Assembly: GCF_006385255.1 (NCBI RefSeq)
Contig: NZ_VFJE01000046.1
Span: 1-64,000, forward strand
Direction of reading: 5' to 3'
Length of the DNA: 64,000 nt
Source of the DNA: Flavobacterium microcysteis
GTDB taxonomy: Bacteria; Bacteroidota; Bacteroidia; Flavobacteriales; Flavobacteriaceae
How positions within the stretch are numbered: position 1 is the first letter of the stretch; every line of letters begins with the position of its first letter. Below, piece by piece: positions 30,568 to 39,967 of the stretch. Below the pieces are notes generated by a model that worked only from the letters and a program-made list of their open reading frames with translations, made no database searches and had not been told where the DNA came from. The position numbers and the translations under genes were made by a program.

Positions 30568-31541
30568 ATCAAAACATTTTCTAGCTTATCATAATTGGAA
30601 GTGGCGATTTCATAAAAATCTTGCGTGAGTGTCCTTGCTCCAAAACTTTCCTTCCAGAAAATAAGTCCCTCGTTGAGCTTTCGTCCATTTTCTTCGTTTG
30701 AAATTCCAAAATCAAAGAATCTTTTATCCTTAAATACTTCAAGAATCAAGTGACTATACAGAAAATCGAGCGAACCCAATTCGTTTTTTTCATTTTGACC
30801 CGATACATATTGGGGATGGGCTACATTTTTGGAAATAAAAATGGTTGTTCCGGCAACAATCTTGCCTTCAAAATACACATTAAAATGCCGAATATTTTCA
30901 GGGAATAACCGATGTAGCTTTTCAATTTCTTCAACGGTATGCACCGGTTTGGCATCGTGTTTTGCAGAAATATTCGGAATCAGGATTTCATCCCAGAATA
31001 GCCTAAAATTAGGTTCTTCTTTTAAAACGAGACCTAATTGTTGGCCTCTGCGTACGCAAGCTCTTCTGGCCCGGGAAATCTTATGTGGTCTGGAATTATC
31101 AATAACAGACAAAGCATCTCTTCGCATTAATTTTGCATCCGTCAAAAACAAAGCATAATTGAGTTCGTCTGACGGATAATCAAAATAAATAGACGGCATC
31201 ATTTTAAAATGAAGCTTCTGGATTCCATTGGCTTCAAGATATTGCAATACGTTTTTGACAATCAAAAGCATCATTGATTGCTTCAATTTTACATCACATA
31301 CAACACCTCCATAGGTCAGACCCTGATGTGAAAAAACAATATCTCCAACTACATTTGCTGGTAAAACAGCAATCCAAGTCTCGCCATCCAAAACTATCAA
31401 GGAATAATCATGGAACCTGTCGCTATGGTATTCCATAAAATCTCTATGAAATAAAAAGGTAGCATTCTTGGCTTTAGCAATAAAAGCATTCCAATCCTGA
31501 TAGTCTTCAGCTCTATATTTCCTGACAGTATAGTTTCTCAC
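30564..31541 (-). CDS. GNAT-fold acyltransferase (FemAB/CelD-like)
   Basis: 325 residues with two GNAT-like halves. The second half (about 180-310) has the [18 protein letters not shown] strand pattern and the [23 protein letters not shown] signature found in FemAB/BioF2-like acetyltransferase domains. It starts with GTG at 31541, and no in-frame ATG fits the alignment. It heads the unit with the FdtB-like aminotransferase, wzx and GT2, with a 4-nt overlap to the aminotransferase. It probably N-acylates the amino sugar, replacing the hexapeptide-type FdtC; that role is inferred from position. Confidence 0.7.
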   Translation of the reverse strand: MRNYTVRKYRAEDYQDWNAFIAKAKNATFLFHRDFMEYHSDRFHDYSLIVLDGETWIAVLPANVVGDIVFSHQGLTYGGVVCDVKLKQSMMLLIVKNVLQYLEANGIQKLHFKMMPSIYFDYPSDELNYALFLTDAKLMRRDALSVIDNSRPHKISRARRACVRRGQQLGLVLKEEPNFRLFWDEILIPNISAKHDAKPVHTVEEIEKLHRLFPENIRHFNVYFEGKIVAGTTIFISKNVAHPQYVSGQNEKNELGSLDFLYSHLILEVFKDKRFFDFGISNEENGRKLNEGLIFWKESFGARTLTQDFYEIATSNYDKLENVLI

Positions 31542-31674
31542 AGCTTATTTTTATGCTTTGGAAAAGTACTAATTTTTTGAATATGATTAGGCCATTCCAT
31601 AATGCTAATTTCATTTTGTTAACATACTCTATTGTAAATAAATAGTATCTTTATATCTTTCAATTGATTATCGG

Positions 31675-33486
31675 GTGAATCTAAAACTACAAATTAGAAA
31701 TTTTGTTGTCCTTTTCTTTTTTTCTTGTGCTGCTTTTGCACAAGACGTAGCTTTATTTCGGCAATTTAACGGGCGTTACGATTTTACTATCGTTGGAAAC
31801 ACCTTAAACACTTCCGAAAACAACCTCAATAATTTTTGTACCATCACAACAGCTTCTTCCGCCTCCTTAAATCTGGGAGCTGCAGATGAGATTGAAAAAG
31901 CCTATCTGTATTGGGCAGGCTCAGGAACTGGTGATCTAAATGTAGTATTAAACGGTGTTCCTATCGCTTCCGAAAGGAATTTTGCATTCTTCCAAAACGA
32001 TCTTGATTATTTCTGTGCTTTTACAGATGTTACCACTCAAATACTCGCTACAGGAAATGGAAATTATACGCTATCCGATCTAGATGTTTCTCGTTTTTTA
32101 GATGCGAACCACTATTGTAACAATCGTACCAATTTTGCAGGCTGGGCTATTGTAATCATTTACAAGAATGAAAATCTTCCATTGAATCAGATTAATATAT
32201 ACGATGGACTTCAGGGCGTTTCAAGAACACAGAATCACCTGACATTGACATTGAGTAGCTTAAATGTAATTGACAATGTTGGTTCCAAAATAGGATTTAT
32301 TGCTTGGGAAGGTGATGTGAATCTGCCAAATCCAGGATTTACAGAATCATTAAAGATTAACGGACACATTCTGAGTAATGCCTTAAACCCGCCCAACAAT
32401 GCTTTTAACGGCACCAATTCATTTACCAATTCCAGAACGCTGTATAATATGGATCTGGATGTATATGATATACAGAATTACATCCAAATCCATGATGAAT
32501 CTGTAGAAATCCAGCTCACATCAGAACAGGATTTTGTAATGATCAGTACGGTACTTACCAAACTAAATAACCAACTTCCTGATGCCACAATTTCAATAGA
32601 CAATGTAGATTTAGAATGTAATTCACGACGGATTATTGTTGATTATACTGTATACAATCTTGACAGTACAAATCCTCTAAGAGCCGAAGTCCCAATTGCA
32701 ATCTATGCTGATGGAACATTGATTGAACAAACATTGACCGTACCTCCAATTCCTATTGGCGGTAGCTATAGCGATATTATCCATCTGACGATACCGGATG
32801 AGATTCCAAATGATTTTATCTTAAAATTTGTGGTGGATGATACTGGAAACGGTACCGGAATCGTAACGGAATTAGATGAAACGAATAATATCTTTTCTGT
32901 TTCTGTTTCTTTATTGGTTTCGCCAGAATTTAATCTGCTGGACAAAATCATCGCCTGTAATGAGGGACTAAAAAAAGGCACTTTTGATTTTTCAGATTAT
33001 GAAGAAATTGTAAAAGTTGACCCAGACCACGTTGTTCATTTTTTTAATTCCCAGGAAGAAGCCCAGGCAAACCAAAATCCAATCCTGAATACAAACCGTT
33101 ACATCGCTTCTACCACACCAAAAGAGATTTTCGTAAGAATAGAAGATGAGAACTGCTATAGCATTACTTCTTTTTTCCTGGACACTAAAAACTGTCCGCC
33201 AATAGTATATAACGCCGTAACGGCTAATGAAGACGGATGGAATGATTTTTTCTTTATAAGAGGACTAAGAGATATTTTTGTAAACTTCCAGCTTTCCATT
33301 TACAACCGTTGGGGCACTTTGGTATGGACGGGAAATAACAATACTGAGAACTGGCGGGGCCAGGCAACCAAAGGCATAGAATTTAACGGGAATAATCTTC
33401 CGGATGGTACTTATTATTATATACTTGACCTCAACGATCCTGATTATAAAACACCACTGACAGGTTATGTATACCTGACCCGATAA
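31675..33486 (+). CDS. Secreted protein with gliding/T9SS type-B C-terminal sorting domain
   Basis: 603 residues starting with GTG. The signal peptide is cleaved after AAFAQ (about 23). The middle contains a CARDB-like Ig stretch (about 300-415). The last ~85 residues match the CHU_C / type-B T9SS sorting domain: NAVTANEDGWNDFF, then LSIYNRWGTLVW, ending in LPDGTYYYILDL and GYVYLTR. Such proteins cross the outer membrane by the type IX system, often with PorP/SprF-type partners, none of which is adjacent. The function of the passenger is unknown. Confidence 0.85.
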   Translation: MNLKLQIRNFVVLFFFSCAAFAQDVALFRQFNGRYDFTIVGNTLNTSENNLNNFCTITTASSASLNLGAADEIEKAYLYWAGSGTGDLNVVLNGVPIASERNFAFFQNDLDYFCAFTDVTTQILATGNGNYTLSDLDVSRFLDANHYCNNRTNFAGWAIVIIYKNENLPLNQINIYDGLQGVSRTQNHLTLTLSSLNVIDNVGSKIGFIAWEGDVNLPNPGFTESLKINGHILSNALNPPNNAFNGTNSFTNSRTLYNMDLDVYDIQNYIQIHDESVEIQLTSEQDFVMISTVLTKLNNQLPDATISIDNVDLECNSRRIIVDYTVYNLDSTNPLRAEVPIAIYADGTLIEQTLTVPPIPIGGSYSDIIHLTIPDEIPNDFILKFVVDDTGNGTGIVTELDETNNIFSVSVSLLVSPEFNLLDKIIACNEGLKKGTFDFSDYEEIVKVDPDHVVHFFNSQEEAQANQNPILNTNRYIASTTPKEIFVRIEDENCYSITSFFLDTKNCPPIVYNAVTANEDGWNDFFFIRGLRDIFVNFQLSIYNRWGTLVWTGNNNTENWRGQATKGIEFNGNNLPDGTYYYILDLNDPDYKTPLTGYVYLTR

Positions 33487-33487
33487 T

Positions 33488-34090
33488 TTAGTCTTGTTTC
33501 AACGCTGGAAGGTACCACTTGAATTTCACAGCCAGAAGTCGGAGGGAAATCATCACGCAGGAAGTTATTAAATAAAGAATGTCATTATCCAGATTCCAGC
33601 GTTTTAGGATAAAGAATACAATTCCACCAATAATACAGATCGTAGCATAAATTTCTCTTCTGAAGATTACGGGAATTTCGTTGCAGAGAATGTCTCTGGT
33701 CACACCTCCAAAACAAGCTGTCATTGTACCCAAAGCAATACAAATAATGGGATGAAGATTGGTATCCATTCCTTTTTCAAGACCAATCAATGTAAAAACG
33801 CCCAAGCCTATCGTATCAAACAGAAACAATGAAGTTCTGAGCCTGTCGAGTTTCTTTCTGAAAATGATAGCAAGAAAATAACCTGCTATGATAAAGTAAA
33901 CATAGTTCAAATCACGCATCCATCCCACAGGTGTACGGCCAATTAACGTGTCTCTCAGCGTTCCGCCACCTACAGCTGTTACAAAGGCAATAATAAAAAC
34001 ACCAAAAGGATCCAGCCTTTTATTCATTGCTGTTAAAGCGCCAGAAAGCGCAAAAGCCATAGTTCCGATTATATCTAAAAGATAAAACAT
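33488..34090 (-). CDS. TRIC-type channel family protein (UPF0126/YicG)
   Basis: 200 residues with about seven hydrophobic helices arranged as a duplicated three-helix unit. The duplicated motif appears as AVGGGTLRD in the first half and FGGVTRD in the second. Bacterial members form trimeric cation channels; a role in amino-acid export has also been proposed for some relatives. It converges on the T9SS protein gene with a 1-nt gap and is probably monocistronic. Confidence 0.88.
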   Translation of the reverse strand: MFYLLDIIGTMAFALSGALTAMNKRLDPFGVFIIAFVTAVGGGTLRDTLIGRTPVGWMRDLNYVYFIIAGYFLAIIFRKKLDRLRTSLFLFDTIGLGVFTLIGLEKGMDTNLHPIICIALGTMTACFGGVTRDILCNEIPVIFRREIYATICIIGGIVFFILKRWNLDNDILYLITSCVMISLRLLAVKFKWYLPALKQD

Positions 34091-34102
34091 ATTGGGTTTG
34101 GG

Positions 34103-34249
34103 GATTTTTGATTTGTGATTTTGGATTTAGGATTTGGGATTTATGATTTGGGATTTATGATTTTAGACTTATGATTTCTGGCTTTTAACTATCAACTACC
34201 CACTATCATCTATCAACTATAAACTCTCCACTATCAACTATAAACTGTC
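34103..34249. repeat. Degenerate heptanucleotide array, about 21 units
   Basis: This intergenic block reads as consecutive 7-bp units with no phase break. There are about twelve units of form GATTTNN (34103-34186), then about nine of the form ACTATCA/AACTATA (34187-34249). It lies upstream of the TRIC gene and downstream of the RDD gene. Units vary mainly in their last two bases. No terminator or promoter consensus is visible inside it. Confidence 0.75.
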
Positions 34250-34255
34250 TTTCGA

Positions 34256-35002
34256 TTACATTTTCTGTGTATAATAATTGTAATCTTTCAAAATGGTCCT
34301 GATGAAATCTTCCTCATTACCTGATTGGCTCCTGATTCCTGTGACATCTTCAATTTTTGTCTTTAACTTCGAAATCATCTGGTAATCTCTATTTGTCCTC
34401 GCATTATTGAAAGTTTCTTTGATAATTCTGGCATCATTGTCACTTAGCTTTATAACCAAAGGATAAGTAGGCACATAATTCACATCGATTTCCTCTAAAA
34501 TGGTATGACTGATATTGATATTGTTTTTTAACGAAATGACTGAAGTACCCGCTGCCATATCCCCTAATCTTTGTGATTTTTCACTTGCAATAATGCTAAC
34601 CAATCCTATAATACCGCTACTAAGATTGACATCTACAATCCTAAAAATCCACCTCATGATATAGTCTCCAAAAGAGGCCTGATAACCGTCTATTTTAACT
34701 ACCTTAATTTTAAGCAGTCTCTTGCCTAATGTCTGTCCTTCAAGCAAACTTTCTAGAATAAGCGAATAAAAAATGACCGGCAAGTAAAACATAATTTGTA
34801 TTGAAGCTTCTGACCACTTATCATTCATCCTACCCATGAGCTTGTTGATTCCCAAGGCATAAAAGAAGATATAATAGACAACAATTACATAAGCCGCTTT
34901 AACCAGAAAATCAAGCATATACGCCAAAATCCTATCACCTATAGTAGCTGCCGTAAAATTAATATTGACATTTTGAGTCGTATTTATAGATAATTGTGTC
35001 AT
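34256..35002 (-). CDS. RDD family membrane protein
   Basis: 248 residues. The RDD region spans about residues 20-150, with the ILAYMLDFLVKAAYV helix carrying the acidic residue, a second helix pair, and GQTLGKRLLKIKVV, the most conserved RDD motif. The C-terminal ~90 residues are soluble. It is divergent from the SpoIIM-like gene with only 20 nt between starts. RDD, SpoIIM, DUF4129, DUF4350, MoxR and DUF58 proteins are often encoded together in bacteria, so it probably belongs functionally to the operon that follows. Confidence 0.88.
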   Translation of the reverse strand: MTQLSINTTQNVNINFTAATIGDRILAYMLDFLVKAAYVIVVYYIFFYALGINKLMGRMNDKWSEASIQIMFYLPVIFYSLILESLLEGQTLGKRLLKIKVVKIDGYQASFGDYIMRWIFRIVDVNLSSGIIGLVSIIASEKSQRLGDMAAGTSVISLKNNINISHTILEEIDVNYVPTYPLVIKLSDNDARIIKETFNNARTNRDYQMISKLKTKIEDVTGIRSQSGNEEDFIRTILKDYNYYTQKM

Positions 35003-35022
35003 ATTTTATATTTTAGCTTCCA

Positions 35023-35991
35023 ATGAGAGAAGTTGCATTCATAAAGCAAAATAAAGAAAAATGGCTTGACTTCGAACAAGCAATTTTCGGTAAAGCTAAA
35101 AAAAATCCTGATGAAATGGCCAGTTTGTATATACATTTGGTCAACGATTTGTCGTATGCACAGACTTATTACCCTAAAAGCAAGACAGTTGTCTATCTCA
35201 ACTATCTCGCTGCACAGATTTACCAAAAAATTTACAAGACCAAAAGAACCGAAACCAACTGGTTTGTATATTTCTTTTCTATAGAAGTACCGCTAATCGT
35301 GTACCAATACCGAAGGTATGTGTTATATGCGTTCCTCCTATTTTTCATGACAACAACCATTGGAGTTGTTTCGGCAAAATATGATCCCGATTTTGCACGG
35401 CTGATTATGGGTGACGAATATATCAATATGACCTTGGAGAATATCAAAGATGGTAATCCTGTAGCCGTATACAAAAGCGGAAGCAATTGGGGCATGACTA
35501 TTGGAATCACATTAAACAATTTATATGTTGGGCTCATCTCTTTTATATTTGGCATCTTTGCTGGAATTGGGACATTTTATGTGTTGATTCGAAACTGCAT
35601 CATGCTGGGTGCTATTCAATATTTCTTCTATGAGCAGGGCGTCTTTTGGGAAAGTGTGCAAGGGATATGGATTCACGGTTCTATGGAAATTTTTGCCATT
35701 GTTATAGAAGCCGCAGCAGGTTTTATTTTAGGTGCTTCCCTATTGTTTCCAAAAACCTATTCCAGAATGGCTTCTTTTAAAATAGGTTTTAAAAACAGCT
35801 TTAAAATAGTATTAGGAACAATGCCTTTTACTATTGCTGCCGGAATTTTGGAAGGTTTTGTAACCCGCTATTCCCTCGAAATGCCTAATTGGCTAAACGT
35901 ATTAATCATCTTGTCTACCCTGTCTTTAATTTCCTTTTATTTCTTGATCTTTCCTTTTATAGTCAATAAAAAAATACAATCCGCCAAATGA
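35023..35991 (+). CDS. Stage II sporulation protein M-like membrane protein
   Basis: 322 residues. A soluble N-terminus of ~95 residues (REVAFIKQNKEKWLDFE, typical of the family) is followed by about five membrane helices with the NNLYVGLISFIFGIFAGIGT and WIHGSMEIFAIVIEAAAGF motifs. These fit the SpoIIM/DUF95 family. In non-sporulating bacteria it is an uncharacterised membrane partner encoded with MoxR ATPases. It is the first gene of the six-gene plus-strand operon, and the next gene starts inside its last codons. Confidence 0.85.
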   Translation: MREVAFIKQNKEKWLDFEQAIFGKAKKNPDEMASLYIHLVNDLSYAQTYYPKSKTVVYLNYLAAQIYQKIYKTKRTETNWFVYFFSIEVPLIVYQYRRYVLYAFLLFFMTTTIGVVSAKYDPDFARLIMGDEYINMTLENIKDGNPVAVYKSGSNWGMTIGITLNNLYVGLISFIFGIFAGIGTFYVLIRNCIMLGAIQYFFYEQGVFWESVQGIWIHGSMEIFAIVIEAAAGFILGASLLFPKTYSRMASFKIGFKNSFKIVLGTMPFTIAAGILEGFVTRYSLEMPNWLNVLIILSTLSLISFYFLIFPFIVNKKIQSAK

Positions 35992-36941
35992 TCGCTTTAT
36001 TCAAGAAAAGAAATTTTAACGACTACCTTAATGACACTTTCTCTTTTTTCAAAAAAGACGGAAAGCATTTCATAAAAAACTATTTTGTCATCAATGGAAT
36101 TTTCCTGTTGCTGCTGGTCGTTTTTATTTATTTTCTTTCGAAAATTTATTTTGAAGCTATTTTTTCTACACTAGATCAGACCAATCCGGGATATAATTTT
36201 GTGGAAGAGCTTTTTAATGAAAATTTAGGGGGTTTTATTGCTTCGCTTATTGGATTCGTTGTATTGTCCCTTTTTCTTACACTCCTGAATTTTGCTTATC
36301 CTATTATTTATCTTGACAAATACGACCAGTTCCAAGGAAGCAATTTTGACACCAGGGAAATAATAAGCGGTCTGAAAGCCAAAATGGGTAAGATCTTTTT
36401 ATTTTTTATTATTTCACTGTTTGTGATAATTCCTGCAATAGCTATCTTATTCACAGTCCTGATACTTCTTTCATTTATTATTATCGGGATTCCATTGATC
36501 ATGATTACCATTCCTACTATTTTCTCTCTGATTACATTAATGTTCTATGACTATCTGACAACCGAGAATGGTTATTTTACATCACTTGGCAATGCAGCAG
36601 GTTATCTAAAAAAGCAGTTTTGGCCAATTGTTGGGGTTACTATGCTCATGTATATGATTATTCAAGTCGTATTAACCCTATTTTCAATGATTCCTTATGT
36701 GATTGCTATGGTCATGCTTTTTACATCCATTGGAGATCGTACAACCGGGCCATCCCAGGATGCCTTATCCACTTTTGGTGTTTTGATGTCTGTCGTATTC
36801 GTAACCGTAATTTTAGCCAATTATATATTGAACAACTTATTAATCGTAAACCAAGGTATGATCTATTATAGCCGAAAAGAGCATGATGAGAACAAAGCTA
36901 CTTTTGGTGAAATTGACAGTATCGGAACAAATTTTGAATAA
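35988..36941 (+). CDS. Multi-helix membrane protein of the MoxR operon
   Basis: 317 residues with about six hydrophobic helices (near 35-55, 85-105, 130-170 as a long pair, 205-235 and 265-290) and an amphipathic N-terminal segment rich in Phe and Asn. No catalytic motif was recognised. It overlaps the upstream SpoIIM-like gene by 4 nt (ATGA) and the downstream DUF4129 gene by a few bases. Position and topology suggest a structural membrane component of the same system. Confidence 0.75.
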   Translation: MIALFKKRNFNDYLNDTFSFFKKDGKHFIKNYFVINGIFLLLLVVFIYFLSKIYFEAIFSTLDQTNPGYNFVEELFNENLGGFIASLIGFVVLSLFLTLLNFAYPIIYLDKYDQFQGSNFDTREIISGLKAKMGKIFLFFIISLFVIIPAIAILFTVLILLSFIIIGIPLIMITIPTIFSLITLMFYDYLTTENGYFTSLGNAAGYLKKQFWPIVGVTMLMYMIIQVVLTLFSMIPYVIAMVMLFTSIGDRTTGPSQDALSTFGVLMSVVFVTVILANYILNNLLIVNQGMIYYSRKEHDENKATFGEIDSIGTNFE

Positions 36942-37695
36942 GCTATTCTACATATTTTTATTTTTCTTCTGCCTGAATGCTTTCGGACAGGACTCTCTTT
37001 CGGTTAACAAAACGGATACAACTGTTGTAGCCCAAAAATTTTCCGAGAAAGACATTCTTATTGACACTACTAAAATAAAAAGCCTTTCGTTTCCCGATTA
37101 TAAAAAAAAATACAACGATCCTGACTTTAATTATGAAACCAAAGTCAAAGAAAAAAGTGCATGGGAACGTTTTAAGGAATGGCTCGCCTATTGGTATAAT
37201 AAAATTTTCAGTATTGGCAATGAGGGAGCCTCTAAAACAGCTATTGAGTTGATTTTAAAAATCTTAGCCGTCATTATCATTCTGATCGTGATTTACCTTA
37301 TAGTAAAAGCAATCATGAATGACGAAGGACGATGGGTATTTGGAAAACCATCCGACAAAAAAGTCATTCATTACGATGAAATTGAAAAGAACCTTCATCT
37401 GGTAGATTTTGAAAAACTGATTAAAGAAGCTGTAAAAACGGGTGAAAGCCGTTTGGTTATACGCTACTATTATTTGTGGCTTCTAAAAAAACTAGCTGCA
37501 AAAGAAATTATCGAATGGGATACCGAAAAAACAAACTCTGATTATCTCTATGAAATAAAAAACGAAAAGCTGAGGAACGACTTTGCTTATCTTTCCTACC
37601 TCTACAACTATATCTGGTATGGAGAATTTGAGCTTGAGGAAGAAACACTTTCCAAAGCAATACAATCGTTTGAAAAAACAATCAAGACTTTATAA
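36934..37695 (+). CDS. DUF4129-type membrane protein
   Basis: A signal peptide (KLFYIFLFFFCLNAFGQ) is followed by a periplasmic segment, one TM helix (about 105-125) and a cytosolic C-terminal domain. That domain has LVIRYYYLWLLKKL and the LSYLYNYIWYGEF motif typical of DUF4129. I prefer a TTG start at 36934, because it gives a classical signal peptide and only an 8-nt overlap with the previous gene. An ATG at 36883 would add 17 residues and a 59-nt overlap. Its stop overlaps the next ATG by one base. Confidence 0.75.
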   Translation: MNKLFYIFLFFFCLNAFGQDSLSVNKTDTTVVAQKFSEKDILIDTTKIKSLSFPDYKKKYNDPDFNYETKVKEKSAWERFKEWLAYWYNKIFSIGNEGASKTAIELILKILAVIIILIVIYLIVKAIMNDEGRWVFGKPSDKKVIHYDEIEKNLHLVDFEKLIKEAVKTGESRLVIRYYYLWLLKKLAAKEIIEWDTEKTNSDYLYEIKNEKLRNDFAYLSYLYNYIWYGEFELEEETLSKAIQSFEKTIKTL

Positions 37696-38921
37696 TGAAC
37701 AAGACTATCAAAATATACATCGCTTTTTTGGTACTGCTTTTGGTAGGCATTGTTTTTATTGATGTAGTCCGTCCAAAACCTATGAATTGGTCACCAACGT
37801 ACGACATTACAGACAAGATTCCTTTCGGGATGTATGTCTTTAACAAAGAAGCTCCCGACCTATTTGGGCAAAAAGTGAATAGAATCACGCAGACTGCCTA
37901 TCAATATTTTGAACCAAAATACGATTACGATAGCCTCGTAAATACGTATACGGTGCGTGGAACCATACTGTCAATTTCAGACCAATGCCTGATTGATGAA
38001 GAATCGGCACAGGAACTTTTGTACTTTGCCCAACATGGAAATAAGGTTTTTATTAGTGCGAAATCCTTTCCTAGTAAATTGAAGGACAGCTTAAAATTCT
38101 CCTATACTATGAAATTCATGGGGCTTGGCAAAGATTCTATTTTTACCATGCTAGCCAATCCGCATCTTGGCAAGAAAAAATACGACATCTCTGTGGGTGC
38201 CGGAAATTCATACTTTGAAAAAATTGATACTTTAAAAACGACAGTTCTTGGCTATCATGAAAATTCAAAAGAAAAACTGGTCAATTTCATAAAAGTTCCC
38301 TACGGCAAAGGAGAATTTTACCTGCATACGCAACCAACCGTATTTACTAATTACCATCTTTTAAAGGGCAATGGTCCTGAATATACAGCCAAAGTCTTAA
38401 GCTATACGGAAGGAGAAATATTCTGGCTTCTGAAAAACCAGTCTGGAGAGATTCTGTCGAATTCGCCTATGCGTTATTTCTTGAGCCAGCCTGCATTAAA
38501 AGCGGCATGGTATATATTCTTGATAGGCACACTTGTTTTTTTCATATTCAATGCAAAAAGAAAACAACGAATTGTCCCTATCATAAAACCTTTAGAAAAT
38601 ACTACTGTCGATTTTACGAAGACAATCGGGAATTTATACTTTCAGGAAGGGAACCATGACAACATAATTGAAAAGAAAATCATATATTTCCTTGAAAAAA
38701 TAAGAAACGATTATTTGCTGGATACGACAGTACTCGATGATAACTTTGAAAAAAAGCTACAACAGAAATCCGGCAAAAAACCAGAAGACATACGCAGAGT
38801 TATTCATCTCATCAATGAACGCAGAAAAAGCTATCATCAAAGTATTGAAAGCGACCTGATAGCCATAAATACAGCCATTGAGAAAGTCCTCGAAAAAGAA
38901 AAAAACAGTCAAGAAACATAA
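37695..38921 (+). CDS. DUF4350-type membrane protein
   Basis: 408 residues. There is a TM helix at 8-24, then a periplasmic domain of ~250 residues with the KIPFGMYVF and VFISAKSFPS motifs typical of DUF4350, a second TM helix near 275-292, and a cytosolic tail. In related operons this protein sits between the DUF4129 and MoxR genes, as here. Its start overlaps the DUF4129 stop by one base. Function is unknown. Confidence 0.78.
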   Translation: MNKTIKIYIAFLVLLLVGIVFIDVVRPKPMNWSPTYDITDKIPFGMYVFNKEAPDLFGQKVNRITQTAYQYFEPKYDYDSLVNTYTVRGTILSISDQCLIDEESAQELLYFAQHGNKVFISAKSFPSKLKDSLKFSYTMKFMGLGKDSIFTMLANPHLGKKKYDISVGAGNSYFEKIDTLKTTVLGYHENSKEKLVNFIKVPYGKGEFYLHTQPTVFTNYHLLKGNGPEYTAKVLSYTEGEIFWLLKNQSGEILSNSPMRYFLSQPALKAAWYIFLIGTLVFFIFNAKRKQRIVPIIKPLENTTVDFTKTIGNLYFQEGNHDNIIEKKIIYFLEKIRNDYLLDTTVLDDNFEKKLQQKSGKKPEDIRRVIHLINERRKSYHQSIESDLIAINTAIEKVLEKEKNSQET

Positions 38922-38933
38922 TCCAATTATAAA

Positions 38934-39950
38934 ATGGAAGAAAATATAGCACACAATCCAAATGAAAATCCAATTGAGAATGTAAATTTTCAATCCCGAA
39001 TTGATTTGAGCCAACTGCAAGAAAGCATCGAAAAAATCAGGTCTGAAATTAGCGGTGTTATTGTAGGACAGCACAAAATGATCGACCAGCTTCTGGTTGC
39101 CATTCTTTCCAATGGTCATGTTTTGCTGGAAGGTGTTCCTGGTGTTGCCAAAACAATTACTGCAAAATTAGTCGCCAAAACCTTAAATATCGGATTCAGC
39201 AGGATTCAGTTTACTCCTGACCTTATGCCATCAGATATATTGGGAACTTCAGTATACGATCTAAAAAAATCAGAATTTGAATTCAAAAAAGGACCTGTTT
39301 TCTCTAACTTGGTTTTGATTGACGAAATCAACCGAGCTCCTGCCAAAACTCAAGCTGCTTTGTTTGAAGTTATGGAAGAGCGCCAGATTACAATGGACGG
39401 GGTTACTTACGAAATGGATGCTCCATTTTTAGTAATTGCAACCCAAAACCCTATTGAACAGGAAGGAACCTACCGCCTGCCAGAAGCTCAATTAGACCGA
39501 TTCTTGTTCAAAATCAATATTGATTATCCAAAACTGGATGAAGAGATTCTTATTATCCAGAAAGAACATCAATTACAAAATCACGGAAAGCTAGACAATA
39601 TCCATACTGTACTGACTTCTGATGAAATCCAGAAATACCAATCGCTGGTAAAGCAAATTATCGTAGAACCTCAGCTTTTGGAATACATTGCCAAACTGGT
39701 AATCAATACACGTGAAAATGCTTTCTTATACTTAGGTGCTTCACCTCGTGCCTCTATCGCCATCTTAAATGCTGCAAAAGGATATGCTGCAATCCGTGGA
39801 AGAGATTTCGTAACACCAGAAGATATCAAAGAAGCTGCAATTCCGGTATTACAGCATAGGGTTATCGTAACTCCAGAACGTGAAATGGAAGGCATTACCA
39901 GTACAGAAATCATCAAACAAATCATCGAAACTATCGAAATTCCTAGATAA
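38934..39950 (+). CDS. MoxR-family AAA+ ATPase
   Basis: 338 residues. Walker A is GVPGVAKT (67-74) and Walker B is LVLIDEINRA. The ATQNPIEQEGTYRLPEAQLDRF block holds sensor 1 and the arginine finger region, and a helical lid follows. MoxR ATPases are chaperone-like and typically work with vWA-domain or DUF58 proteins to mature or control membrane complexes; the DUF58 gene is next. It starts 12 nt after the DUF4350 stop. Confidence 0.95.
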   Translation: MEENIAHNPNENPIENVNFQSRIDLSQLQESIEKIRSEISGVIVGQHKMIDQLLVAILSNGHVLLEGVPGVAKTITAKLVAKTLNIGFSRIQFTPDLMPSDILGTSVYDLKKSEFEFKKGPVFSNLVLIDEINRAPAKTQAALFEVMEERQITMDGVTYEMDAPFLVIATQNPIEQEGTYRLPEAQLDRFLFKINIDYPKLDEEILIIQKEHQLQNHGKLDNIHTVLTSDEIQKYQSLVKQIIVEPQLLEYIAKLVINTRENAFLYLGASPRASIAILNAAKGYAAIRGRDFVTPEDIKEAAIPVLQHRVIVTPEREMEGITSTEIIKQIIETIEIPR

Positions 39951-39967
39951 TCTAAAAGTTACGCCCG

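Noticed and set aside
34103..34249. CRISPR array
   Set aside because: Units are 7 bp with no spacers and no cas genes are present.
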